A stretch of DNA of 35,263 nt from Treponema sp. (GTDB lineage: Bacteria; Spirochaetota; Spirochaetia; Treponematales; Treponemataceae). Below, in pieces: positions 24,298 to 31,365 of the stretch; the first letter of the stretch is position 1, and each line of letters begins with the position of its first letter. Position numbers and translations under genes: made by a program. A model generated the notes under the pieces. The model did not search any database and was not told where the DNA came from. It was given only the letters and a program-made list of their open reading frames with translations. Location: positions 19,445 to 54,707 of the forward strand of contig JAAVAP010000017.1 of assembly GCA_014804005.1 (NCBI GenBank), read 5' to 3'.

Positions 24298-25288
24298 AAT
24301 TCGCAATCCTCGCGCCGCGCTTCATTATGATTTCATATAGAAGCATTTGCAAAAGCGTGTCCTCCATGCCCGCGCCTCCCGAACGGATTTGCATGTCGGT
24401 TTCGGAAAGCAACGCGCAGATTGCCGCGCTCTGCCCCAAATTCCAGACGCGCTCGGCGGCGGAATATTGGCGGCGGCTTTTCCTGCTCGCAAAGCCGTTC
24501 GTTTTGAGCGAAAAATCATCGGTCTTGCCGGCGGCTTTGAGCGCGTGCCATGCGGAAAGCCTTCGGAAGCAGTACGAAAGCCCCGAAATTATCATCACGC
24601 TTGAAGAGTCTTTCGAAAGGCGGATTTTTTGCAGGATTCCGAGCGCGCTTTCAAGGCGTTCCGAAGGCTGCCTTGTGCCGTCGGACATCGCGTCAAAAAG
24701 CGTGAACGCCGATTCCTCGCGACCATGCTCGATTAGCGAATCCACATTTTCCACGGTGATTTTCGCGCCTTGCGGAAAGCACACGAAAAACCGCGAGCAT
24801 TCGTTCCTGAAAGCCTGCGTGTTGTTTTCCACCAAGTCAAGGATTTCCTCACAAGCGTCGTTTTCGATTGAATAGCCATTTTTGGAAAAATAATTTTTGA
24901 GCCAGGGAATTTTATCCTCCTCCGACATTTCCCAAAACTGGCGGCGGCATTCCTTCGGCACGATTTTTTCCAATTTCGCGTCGCAGGAAATTTCGTCGCT
25001 CACCAAAATCAAAACGCTCGAATCGGAGGCGTTCTTCGCCCAGTCCGCGATTTTCTGAACGTCTTCCTTTTTTTTGATTTGCTCCGCGCCGTGAAAAACA
25101 ACGCAAGTGGCGTCGGAAAAAAGCGACGCGCCGTACAATTTTTGCATCGCGTCCGCGATCGGAGTTTCCACGGAATAATATGAATAGAATTCACACGAGG
25201 AGAATTTTTTTTGAAGCGAATTCTTTACCGCCAAAACCGCGTCGTCGCGCCCGCCGAATTCCGGTCCGCTGTACAAATATAAAGACAT
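24290..25288 (-). CDS. holA: DNA polymerase III delta subunit
   Basis: A 332-residue HolA. The delta subunit opens the sliding clamp ring within the clamp loader. Seen are the N-terminal YLYSGPEFGGRDDAV, the degenerate AAA+ region with LFSDATCVVFHGAEQIKKKEDVQ, the DLVENNTQAFRNECSRF helix of domain II and the C-terminal helical collar with SAAERVWNLGQSAAICALLSETDMQIRSG (shown in part). The frame opens at 25348 inside lexA; the ATG at 25288 is 2 nt after the lexA stop and starts at the natural N terminus. No strong ribosome binding site is needed if coupled. The final codons lie inside an AT-rich repeat. Confidence 0.85.
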   Translation of the reverse strand: MSLYLYSGPEFGGRDDAVLAVKNSLQKKFSSCEFYSYYSVETPIADAMQKLYGASLFSDATCVVFHGAEQIKKKEDVQKIADWAKNASDSSVLILVSDEISCDAKLEKIVPKECRRQFWEMSEEDKIPWLKNYFSKNGYSIENDACEEILDLVENNTQAFRNECSRFFVCFPQGAKITVENVDSLIEHGREESAFTLFDAMSDGTRQPSERLESALGILQKIRLSKDSSSVMIISGLSYCFRRLSAWHALKAAGKTDDFSLKTNGFASRKSRRQYSAAERVWNLGQSAAICALLSETDMQIRSGGAGMEDTLLQMLLYEIIMKRGARIANYS

Positions 25289-25290
25289 TT

Positions 25291-25905
25291 TCAATAAGTG
25301 CGCACCAAATTGGCGAGCGTTCCCACGATGCGCAAATCGCTCGTGCAATAAATCGGATTGAAATCAGGATTTTCAGGCTGCAACCGAATTCGCCCCGATT
25401 CCTTGAAATATCGTTTTAACGTGATCGCGTCATCGATGACCGCCACGACAATCTGGCCGTCAACCGCTTCCGAGCCTTGTTCCACTATGGCAAGGTCGCC
25501 TTCGAGAATGCCCGCGCCCACCATGCTTTGGCCGCGAACGCGCAGCGCGAAATAATTTTTCCCCGGACGGATGAAAGGCTCGGTGAGCGTAACGTAGCCG
25601 TCAAGGTTTTCCTCGCACAAAAGCGGCTTTCCTGCGGCGATCGTTCCAAGAAGCGGAACTTTTTCCATAAAAACGCCGCCTTCCTTTTCCGCATCGTCCA
25701 TCAGGATTTTTATCGAGCGCGACTTTTTACGAACGAGCGAAATGAAGCCCTTTCTTTGCAATGCCGTCATATTGTCCTGAACCGCGCGAATGGACTTGCC
25801 GAAATGTTCGCTTATCTCGCGCACCGTCGGAGGATAGGAATTTTCGTCGATGAATTTAGAAATGTAGTCGAGGACGTTTTTTTGAACCTGCGTGATTTCC
25901 TTCAC
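25291..25905 (-). CDS. lexA: LexA SOS repressor/autoprotease
   Basis: A 204-residue LexA. The N-terminal winged helix-turn-helix is clear (residues about 24-66, TVREISEHFGKSIRAVQ and ALQRKGFISL). The self-cleavage bond is Ala91-Gly92 in IAAGKP; the catalytic Ser127 (GQSM) and Lys164 (ITLKRY) are in place, so RecA-stimulated cleavage should work. The GTG start touches the HPr stop codon and is preceded by GAGGAGG within the end of the HPr gene. It sits in an operon with hprK and ptsH upstream and holA downstream. I did not find a clear palindromic SOS box upstream of the operon. Confidence 0.95.
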   Translation of the reverse strand: MKEITQVQKNVLDYISKFIDENSYPPTVREISEHFGKSIRAVQDNMTALQRKGFISLVRKKSRSIKILMDDAEKEGGVFMEKVPLLGTIAAGKPLLCEENLDGYVTLTEPFIRPGKNYFALRVRGQSMVGAGILEGDLAIVEQGSEAVDGQIVVAVIDDAITLKRYFKESGRIRLQPENPDFNPIYCTSDLRIVGTLANLVRTY

Positions 25906-26172
25906 TCATTCCTCCTCGAATTTCGTCTCGAACAACCTCTCAATCGCGGCAGCAGCGTCCTGCTCGTCGTCGCCTTCCACCTTCAGCACAATCGTGGTGT
26001 TGTAGCCAGCCGCCATCGCTATGACACCCATAATCGATTTCGCGTTCACCACGATCGCGTCTTTTTCCAACGTGATTTCGCTGGAAAATTTGTTTGCGGC
26101 CTGCGCAATCAAAGAAGCGGGACGCGCGTGAATTCCCGCGCGGTTTTTTACAGTAAGAATTTTTTCGACCAT
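25906..26172 (-). CDS. ptsH: phosphocarrier protein HPr
   Basis: An 88-residue HPr. The PEP-dependent phosphorylation site is His15 in AGIHARPAS, and the regulatory Ser46 lies in NAKSIMGVIAM, the site used by HPr kinase. Both are intact. The frame opens at 26202 but the ATG at 26172 has GGAGG 8 nt upstream and gives the standard N terminus (MVEKILTVKN). hprK lies 97 nt upstream with a stem-loop between. No EI or EII gene is in view; many treponemes keep HPr and its kinase without sugar transport by the PTS, so the role is probably regulatory. Confidence 0.95.
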   Translation of the reverse strand: MVEKILTVKNRAGIHARPASLIAQAANKFSSEITLEKDAIVVNAKSIMGVIAMAAGYNTTIVLKVEGDDEQDAAAAIERLFETKFEEE

Positions 26173-26222
26173 GATTTTGACCTCCAATTTTTTTTCGAAC
26201 AATTAAAATTGTCGCTGAAATA

Positions 26223-26250
26223 GCGATACAAGCATTTGTGCTTGCATCGC
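26223..26250 (-). terminator. stem-loop between hprK and ptsH
   Basis: GCGAT-A-CAAGCA-TTTG-TGCTTG-C-ATCGC forms a stem of 11 pairs with one A-C mismatch. It has no T run on the minus strand, so it is more likely an intercistronic attenuator or RNA processing element than a full terminator. Confidence 0.5.
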
Positions 26251-26269
26251 AAGTCCAGGACTCGCCATT

Positions 26270-27259
26270 TCAATACGAATCTTCCGTTCCGTAATATGCA
26301 TTCTGCGCGGCTCCCATTTCAATCCAGCGCAACACATTCTGGTTGAAATCCCTCGCGCTGTCATAGCCCATTTTTTTGAGCCGCTCGTTCATCGCAACGG
26401 CTTCAATTATAATCGGGAGATTTCGTCCAGGACGCACGGGAATTTCCACGGACGGAATTTTCACGCCCAGCAAATCAACGCTTTTTTTAGCCGTTCCAAG
26501 CCTGTCGTAAATTTTATTCTGATCCCATTCCTCGAGTTCCACGACCAGCTGGATTTCCTTTTGCTCGCGAATCGAGCCCACTCCGTAAAGCCGCGAAACG
26601 TTCACTATTCCGATGCCGCGGATTTCCATGTGGTGGCTTATCAGGGAATTCGCGCCGCGTCCCAAAATCATATTTCCGTTCACGCATCGAATTTCGATGA
26701 TGTCGTCGGCAACAAGGCGATGCCCGCGTTCCACAAGCTCAAGCGCAGTCTCGCTTTTTCCCACTCCCGAATGTCCGCCGAGCATTATTCCCACGCCGAA
26801 AACTTCCACAAGTACGCCGTGCATGGTCTTGCGCGGAGCGAAAATGTTCGAAAAGATTCGCGTGATCCTCGCCATAAATTCGGAAAAATTCAAATCGGTA
26901 ACAAAAATCGCGCAGGAAACTTCCTCTGCGATTTCGATGAAGTCGGGAGTCGGCTCGCCGTTGGAAACAAAAACGCAACAGGAAACGGAATAGGAAAAAA
27001 ACTGCCTGATAGTGTCGGTGCGCTGTTCGGCGTAAAGCCTGTTCAGATAGGCGACTTCGCTTTCATCGAAAAGCTGAATCGAAGAACGGATGAAGCCCTC
27101 GAAAAAACCGGAGAGCCCAAGTCCAGGACGACCGATTGCCGTTTCCGTAATCTCCCGCGAAAGCCCTCGCCTTCCGGCGACGCAACGCAAGTTTATCGCA
27201 TCGTAATCGGAAAGCTCGAGATTCAGGAGATCAAGCACAGTGAATTTTCGTTCGCCCAT
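26270..27259 (-). CDS. hprK: HPr kinase/phosphorylase
   Basis: A 329-residue HprK. It phosphorylates Ser46 of HPr with ATP and removes the phosphate again, and is the main sensor in catabolite control of many Gram-positives. The P-loop is GGHSGVGKS (161-169), with His where GDSGxGKS is usual, followed by ETALELVERGHRLVADD and the HprK signature EIRGIGIVNVS (212-222). The N-terminal Mur-like domain is complete. The ATG at 27259 has no ribosome binding site but a promoter ending 6 nt upstream; the ATG at 27274 would lie inside that promoter. First gene of the hprK-ptsH-lexA-holA unit. Confidence 0.95.
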   Translation of the reverse strand: MGERKFTVLDLLNLELSDYDAINLRCVAGRRGLSREITETAIGRPGLGLSGFFEGFIRSSIQLFDESEVAYLNRLYAEQRTDTIRQFFSYSVSCCVFVSNGEPTPDFIEIAEEVSCAIFVTDLNFSEFMARITRIFSNIFAPRKTMHGVLVEVFGVGIMLGGHSGVGKSETALELVERGHRLVADDIIEIRCVNGNMILGRGANSLISHHMEIRGIGIVNVSRLYGVGSIREQKEIQLVVELEEWDQNKIYDRLGTAKKSVDLLGVKIPSVEIPVRPGRNLPIIIEAVAMNERLKKMGYDSARDFNQNVLRWIEMGAAQNAYYGTEDSY

Positions 27260-27265
27260 GAGAAT

Positions 27266-27294
27266 ACTATACACAATTTACGAAAATTGCGCAA
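27266..27294 (-). promoter_or_regulatory. leaderless-type promoter of hprK
   Basis: On the minus strand TTGCGC (27294-27289), a 17-nt spacer and TATAGT (27271-27266) end 6 nt before the ATG at 27259. No ribosome binding site is present. A run of nine G (minus strand) lies 45 nt upstream of the -35 box. Confidence 0.6.
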
Positions 27295-27338
27295 GCGGAA
27301 TTCGCGGATTGCAGAGTTTAAAATTGTCGCAACAAACA

Positions 27339-27347
27339 CCCCCCCCC
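27339..27347. repeat. run of nine C upstream of the hprK promoter
   Basis: C9 on the plus strand (G9 on the minus strand), in a G-rich context (GGAGGATGGTGGTG on the minus strand). It lies between the GNAT stop codon and the hprK -35 box. Confidence 0.9.
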
Positions 27348-27382
27348 ACCACCATCCTCCCATATCCTCAATTGAAATTAAT

Positions 27383-27904
27383 CTACGTGCCGTCATTTAA
27401 TTTGGCATAAATATATGTATCTTTCCAAAGTGGTTTTCCGTTTTCGTCTTTCCAGAAATACACGTTTCTTCTGAAATGGGCTTCGCGTCGAAATCCCAAC
27501 GCTTCAAGTAATTTCCAGGAGTTCTTATTACGCGGGTCGCATTCCGCATAGATTCTGTGAACGCCATTTGAAAATGCCCGCTGAATTAAAGCCTTGCAGC
27601 TTTCGGCGGCATAGCCGTTTCCCCAATAATTGCGATTGAATACATAGCCAATTTCCAAAGCTTCAAAGTCGCGTTTTCCCAAATACACATTGCCAATCAT
27701 CTTGTGGGAACTTTTCAGTTCGACGGCAATCATTTCATCCGTGCCGATGCGCCATTCGAGATTTCCTTTCGCTTCATCAAAAGTCATTGTTTTGTATGGC
27801 TCATATTCCACAACATCTTTGTCAGACAAATATTCGAACAAATCTTGCAAGTCCTCTTTTTTATACCGTCGCAAAATCAATCTTTCCGTTTCCACCACGA
27901 TCAT
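27383..27904 (-). CDS. GNAT acetyltransferase, RimJ/RimL type
   Basis: A 173-residue GNAT. It begins with the family-typical VVETERLILRRYKKEDL, carries the acetyl-CoA loop as NRNYWGNGYAAESC, and ends with NKNSWKLLEALGFRREAHFR followed by DTYIYAKL. The type acetylates protein N termini, antibiotics or small amines; substrate unknown. The frame opens at 27964, with ATGs at 27916 and 27904; the latter has GGAG 6 nt upstream and gives the usual N terminus. It is the last of six same-strand genes that look acquired. Confidence 0.87.
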   Translation of the reverse strand: MIVVETERLILRRYKKEDLQDLFEYLSDKDVVEYEPYKTMTFDEAKGNLEWRIGTDEMIAVELKSSHKMIGNVYLGKRDFEALEIGYVFNRNYWGNGYAAESCKALIQRAFSNGVHRIYAECDPRNKNSWKLLEALGFRREAHFRRNVYFWKDENGKPLWKDTYIYAKLNDGT

Positions 27905-27948
27905 TTTGTTCTCCATTTTTTTCCACACTTTCAATACGCCGAAAATTG

Positions 27949-28389
27949 TTATATATCTATCCACTGAACAAAAGCCGTTTTGTCCGTGCTGTTATATCCC
28001 GCGTTTTGATAAAAGCGCAGTGTTTTCGGCTCTTTTGAACCTGTAAGCAGCATCATCTTGTAGCAGTTTTGTTTTACGGCAATATTTCTTGCGTAACGCA
28101 GACATTCGGTCGCATATCCTTTTCCCCTGTAGTCTTTATGCGTAACAACATTTTCTATGAATGCGTATGGTCTTACACCTCTTGTCAAATTCGGAATGAT
28201 GACACATGCGCAAGAAGAAACAATTTTATTGTCAATCACGTTTAGTATCAGGTGATGATTTTTGTCTTCCACGATTTGATTCCATGCAGATATTAAATGT
28301 TCTGATTGTTCGGGAATTGACTTTTCGTGCAAGAAGAGGTACAGCCGCAACACCTCATCTAAATCTTTTTTCATTGCCTCTCGGATCAT
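27949..28389 (-). CDS. GNAT acetyltransferase
   Basis: A 146-residue GNAT. MIREAMKKDLDEVLRLY is the typical first strand and helix; IENVVTHKDYRGKGYATECL is the acetyl-CoA-binding motif A, and SKEPKTLRFYQNAGY motif B. Length matches a single GNAT domain. GGAGG lies 8 nt before the ATG. Its first 35 nt overlap the 3' end of the upstream GNAT gene, so the two are coupled. Substrate unknown. Confidence 0.88.
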   Translation of the reverse strand: MIREAMKKDLDEVLRLYLFLHEKSIPEQSEHLISAWNQIVEDKNHHLILNVIDNKIVSSCACVIIPNLTRGVRPYAFIENVVTHKDYRGKGYATECLRYARNIAVKQNCYKMMLLTGSKEPKTLRFYQNAGYNSTDKTAFVQWIDI

Positions 28390-28939
28390 TTTTCTGCCTC
28401 CACTCTCTTTTTAACAGCCGATATTCCAATCGCGTTTTCATTTTTCCGTCATGCCACTCATAATCAATGTGTTCCGCTTCCTTTATCAGGCCGCATTTTT
28501 GCATCACCCTTTCGGAACCTATGTTTTCAGCAAGGCATCCCGTGGACATTCTGTATACGTTATTTTCAGAAAACGCGAACTCCAAAACCCGCCGAAACGC
28601 CTCCGTCGCATATCCTTTTTCCCAGAATTCCGGATAAGTGAAATACCCCGCGTGAACAATTTTCCCGACCGGAGTATCGTCCATTACTGTATACCCAATA
28701 CTTCCAACCTGCTCATGCGAATCCTTTAGCTCAATATGCATGAAATAAAACTTTCTATCAACTTTTGACATGTCATCCAAAACCTTATGGAAATCATCAT
28801 AAGCTTCTTCTTTTGTATGTAATTGTATATCTTGCAGATAATACATGGTTTTGTAATCCGCTTTCAACCGATAGTATTCGTTAAAATCATCTTCTCGGTA
28901 ATCCCGTAAAATCAAACGTTCCGTTTCCAAATAAATCAT
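28355..28939 (-). CDS. GNAT acetyltransferase, RimJ/RimL type
   Basis: A 194-residue GNAT. It opens with IYLETERLILRDYREDDFNEYYRL, has the acetyl-CoA loop as FTYPEFWEKGYATEAFRRVLEFAF, and motif B as AENIGSERVMQKCGLIKEAEH. The last 15 residues are basic and read through the start of the next gene. AAGGCGG precedes the ATG. It resembles the 27383-27904 gene in type but is not a close duplicate. Substrate unknown. Confidence 0.88.
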   Translation of the reverse strand: MIYLETERLILRDYREDDFNEYYRLKADYKTMYYLQDIQLHTKEEAYDDFHKVLDDMSKVDRKFYFMHIELKDSHEQVGSIGYTVMDDTPVGKIVHAGYFTYPEFWEKGYATEAFRRVLEFAFSENNVYRMSTGCLAENIGSERVMQKCGLIKEAEHIDYEWHDGKMKTRLEYRLLKREWRQKNDPRGNEKRFR

Positions 28940-29008
28940 TTATTATGACCGCCTTTCTTTATGAGACGCATTGAATTCTTGAGCATAACCTAATCGCCGT
29001 TTCATTTT

Positions 29009-29449
29009 CTATCGCACCGCAAATTCCGTCCATTCAATGTGATTGCACTGCATCACGTCGTTCGCTTTTTTCATGCCGAGCTTTTCATAAAATGGAATTG
29101 CATTTTCATTCGTAATAAGATATACAGCGATGTCTTTTTCGCCGCCCGCTTTTTCATGCGCGGTTTTCATAAGCCCGCTTCCGATGCCTTGCCTTTCGTA
29201 ATTTCTGTCAACGCCCAAATCCGTCACATAAAGCCAATATGCATAATCCGTCAAGCCAAACAAAACGCCGACAATTACGCCGCTTTCGTTTTTCGCGACA
29301 AGGCTTATCGAAACATTTTTTACGAGTTTGGATATTCTTTCCGCAAACCGCTCTTTTGGATATTGCGAGCCTAAATCCGTCCGCTTCAAAAAATCGATGT
29401 ATTCCGCCGCGGATATTCGCTCTTCTTTGATTTCAATTTTTTCACGCAT
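29009..29449 (-). CDS. GNAT acetyltransferase
   Basis: A 146-residue GNAT from the ATG at 29449, which has GAGGAG about 9 nt upstream; an in-frame ATG at 29485 lies further up. LGVDRNYERQGIGSGLMKTAHE is the acetyl-CoA motif and NENAIPFYEKLGM motif B. The central LFGLTDYAYWLYVTD is typical of small GNATs of the toxin-like or aminoglycoside type, but no toxin-antitoxin partner is seen. Substrate unknown. Confidence 0.87.
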   Translation of the reverse strand: MREKIEIKEERISAAEYIDFLKRTDLGSQYPKERFAERISKLVKNVSISLVAKNESGVIVGVLFGLTDYAYWLYVTDLGVDRNYERQGIGSGLMKTAHEKAGGEKDIAVYLITNENAIPFYEKLGMKKANDVMQCNHIEWTEFAVR

Positions 29450-29533
29450 AAAATTTTTCTCCTCGTTTTTCTGATCAATTCGCATTTCAATAAATTTTGC
29501 AAGCCGAAAATTACCGATTTTCCGCGCCGCGAA

Positions 29534-29611
29534 TTATTTTTTCGAAATCACCATGACGCTGCGCTCGTGTTTGCCCGTATATCGTATGTCCATAATTTCC
29601 TCACTTTGCAT
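29534..29611 (-). pseudogene. possible C-terminal remnant of a lost gene
   Basis: A 25-codon frame (MQSEEIMDIRYTGKHERSVM then VISKK) with no ribosome binding site lies between the cupin and GNAT genes. Its ending resembles the tail of a small enzyme, perhaps a methyltransferase, more than random sequence. It may be what is left of a deleted island gene; chance cannot be excluded. Confidence 0.2.
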
Positions 29612-29625
29612 TGAAGCGAAAAATC

Positions 29626-29976
29626 TCAGCATTCTGCATAAGTTCCGCCAGTGTTTTCTTTGTTGAGCGTTCCTTCGACTTCAATTAAAAGACATTTAAC
29701 TAACGCCTTGCAAACAGGACGATGTTTTGTTCCTTTGGGAATAATTATAAAATCCCCTTCGCACAGGTGCGTCAAGCCGTCTTCAAATTCAATGTCAAAT
29801 TCTCCCTCAATGCAATAAAACATCTCATCGGAATTTTCGTGCGTATGAAAATCCAACGTTCGGTTTTCAGCCTGCAACACATTCAGCATGTGATTGTTCA
29901 CCGTGCCGACCCTTTTGTAGCGGAACAGTTCGTCAATCATGTTTGCATTTTCTTTTAAATTTACTTTTTGGATCAT
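29626..29976 (-). CDS. cupin-domain protein
   Basis: A 116-residue single-domain cupin. The first motif is seen as HTHENSDEMFYCIEGEF (His-x-His with Glu further on) and the second as LCEGDFIIIPKGTKHRPVC, with the third His; together they bind one metal ion. Such small cupins act as isomerases, dioxygenase-like enzymes or sensors; nothing points to a given substrate. GGGAGAG lies 6 nt before the ATG. Part of the island of same-strand accessory genes. Confidence 0.88.
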   Translation of the reverse strand: MIQKVNLKENANMIDELFRYKRVGTVNNHMLNVLQAENRTLDFHTHENSDEMFYCIEGEFDIEFEDGLTHLCEGDFIIIPKGTKHRPVCKALVKCLLIEVEGTLNKENTGGTYAEC

Positions 29977-30027
29977 TTGGCTCTCCCATAAAAAGACATT
30001 AAAATTGGCGACGACATTTTGTCTGCC

Positions 30028-30534
30028 TCAATCGTCTTCATAATTTCCGCCGAACACCGCGCCATTTTTTTTCTTGTATGATTTTTCGTGCGTCGCGGCT
30101 TCTTTGTGATATTTTTGGTTCGTAAATTTTTTGTAATAATATTCTTTCATCAATTCCAAATCATTCCGATATTTTTCAACGCTCATGGCGCAAACTCTTG
30201 TCCATAAAAGTCTGTCAATCGACATCACAAAAAAACCGCCTTCATCGACGGCTTCTTTTTTGAAAAAATCATAATCGAGATGCGCGATACTTCGCCAAAT
30301 TTCAAATTCATCGATTGCAACGCCCAAATCGCCGTACAAGTCCTTTCGCTTTTCGGGATGCTTTTCCGCCAAAGCTTGATAATCCTCGTCGGTTATGACA
30401 AAATCGATGTCGCGCCCAGATTTTCGAATGCCGTAATATTCCATCGCCTGCCCGCCAATCAAAATCGGCCTCGACGAAAAATGCAATCCGCTTTTTTTAA
30501 CGGCTTCTTTGATTCTCAAAACGACATCATTCAC
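30028..30534 (-). CDS. nucleotidyltransferase-like protein
   Basis: A 168-residue protein of the nucleotidyltransferase-fold superfamily, similar to AbiEii-type or aminoglycoside-type members. ILIGGQAMEYYGIRKSGRDIDFVI carries the GG and D-x-D elements that bind metal and nucleotide (RDIDF). The C terminus is Lys-rich. No AbiEi-like antitoxin partner is adjacent. The start is a GTG with GGAGA 6 nt upstream. It is the first gene of the island on the minus strand. Whether it moves nucleotides to a drug, a tRNA or a protein is open. Confidence 0.75.
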   Translation of the reverse strand: MNDVVLRIKEAVKKSGLHFSSRPILIGGQAMEYYGIRKSGRDIDFVITDEDYQALAEKHPEKRKDLYGDLGVAIDEFEIWRSIAHLDYDFFKKEAVDEGGFFVMSIDRLLWTRVCAMSVEKYRNDLELMKEYYYKKFTNQKYHKEAATHEKSYKKKNGAVFGGNYEDD

Positions 30535-30944
30535 ACATTTTCTCCAAATTCAAATTCTTTGTCATTTAATTTTCAATCCCGCAGTTTAATCGACAACCCC
30601 CGATGCAGAGCGTCAGAAAAAAAAGGGAAAAGGGTAAAACATTCTGCACGAACGTACTAATCAAACTTTATTTTGAACCTGCATTCTGCGCCGTCAGAAA
30701 AGATGCGACCTTTGCAAGAAAAAAAAAATTCATAAAAAAGCCTTTGATTTGCGATGTAAATCCGAAGACGCACGAACTTTGCGCGAAATGAAAATCACTG
30801 AATAGATTGACGAGTTTGACGCAAGCCTCGCAATAAATGCTCGCAAAGATTTTTTTACAGCGACGCTTGCGAAACTCGCGCCATTTTACTTGAAGCTAAA
30901 ATTGACGACGCGCTAGGCCGCCAATTTTAGTTTTTGTCACCAAG
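30535..30944. other. intergenic stretch between the accessory island and the zinc-ribbon gene
   Basis: About 410 nt with no convincing gene. It holds poly-A and poly-T rich sequence around 30700-30740 and an imperfect 14-bp inverted repeat (30811-30878). It marks the border between acquired genes and the conserved ribosomal-protein region. Confidence 0.6.
30811..30878. repeat. large inverted repeat with 14-bp arms
   Basis: CGAGTTTGACGCAAGC (30811-30826) pairs with GCTTGCGAAACTCG (30865-30878) with a 2-nt bulge. The 38-nt loop holds CTCGCAA twice. It may be a structured RNA 3' end, a mobile-element end or an insertion scar. Confidence 0.55.
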
Positions 30945-31118
30945 TTATTTGAAGTCCTTGGGTCTGCGTTCAGTGCGCTTGCACTTGTTGCATTCGGCCA
31001 CGTTCTTGAGGCGACCAGCCTGCAACAGCGTTTTCATGACGATTTCGCCGCCACAATCGGGGCAGATGAATTTCTGCGTGGCAACAGTCGTTCGCGAGTT
31101 TTTACTTGCTCCAGCCAT
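30945..31118 (-). CDS. small zinc-ribbon protein
   Basis: A 57-residue basic protein with two CxxC pairs: CPDC at about 19-22 and CNKC at about 43-46, spaced for one zinc ribbon. The middle reads GGEIVMKTLLQAGRLKN. GGAGGA lies 5 nt before the ATG, a strong ribosome binding site. It is divergent from rpsT, with both genes' signals in the 250-nt gap. Size, charge, the zinc ribbon and the ribosomal-gene neighbourhood suggest a ribosome- or RNA-associated protein similar to small L31/L33-like proteins, but I cannot name the family. Confidence 0.8.
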   Translation of the reverse strand: MAGASKNSRTTVATQKFICPDCGGEIVMKTLLQAGRLKNVAECNKCKRTERRPKDFK

Positions 31119-31304
31119 TTTATTCCTCCAAAAAAATTCGATTTCAATTGAAACATTCTATGAAAAAAACGCGGGAATGTCAAGCGCGATTCGCGATTTT
31201 TCTTCCCTCACTATTCGCCAGCAAGCCAATTTTTTTCGAGCTTCTTGCCGATTTCGCTTCGCAATTCCATTCAAAAATCTTTGCATTGCGCGGGCTGTTA
31301 TTAC

Positions 31305-31333
31305 TTGACAATATTTTTGCTTTTTGATATTAT
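31305..31333 (+). promoter_or_regulatory. rpsT promoter
   Basis: A perfect TTGACA (31305-31310), a 17-nt spacer and extended -10 TGATATTAT (core 31328-31333). The predicted leader is about 26 nt and includes GGAGGA (31355-31360), so unlike several other genes here this one has a normal leader. Confidence 0.85.
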
Positions 31334-31365
31334 GTTGAACATTACATCAGTTTTGGAGGAATCCT

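Noticed and set aside
25477..26223. Plus-strand frame of 248 codons across lexA and ptsH
   Set aside because: Antisense to two certain genes; no motif and no ribosome binding site.
26561..27400. Plus-strand frame of 279 codons across hprK
   Set aside because: Antisense shadow of hprK, without family features.
27383..30534. Integron cassette array with attC sites
   Set aside because: Cargo type is right, but the gaps hold no RYYYAAC/GTTRRRY pairs or long imperfect palindromes of the attC kind, one pair of genes overlaps, and no integrase is in view.
30603..30791. Plus-strand frame of 62 codons in the gap before the zinc-ribbon gene
   Set aside because: Lys-rich, over poly-A sequence, without ribosome binding site.
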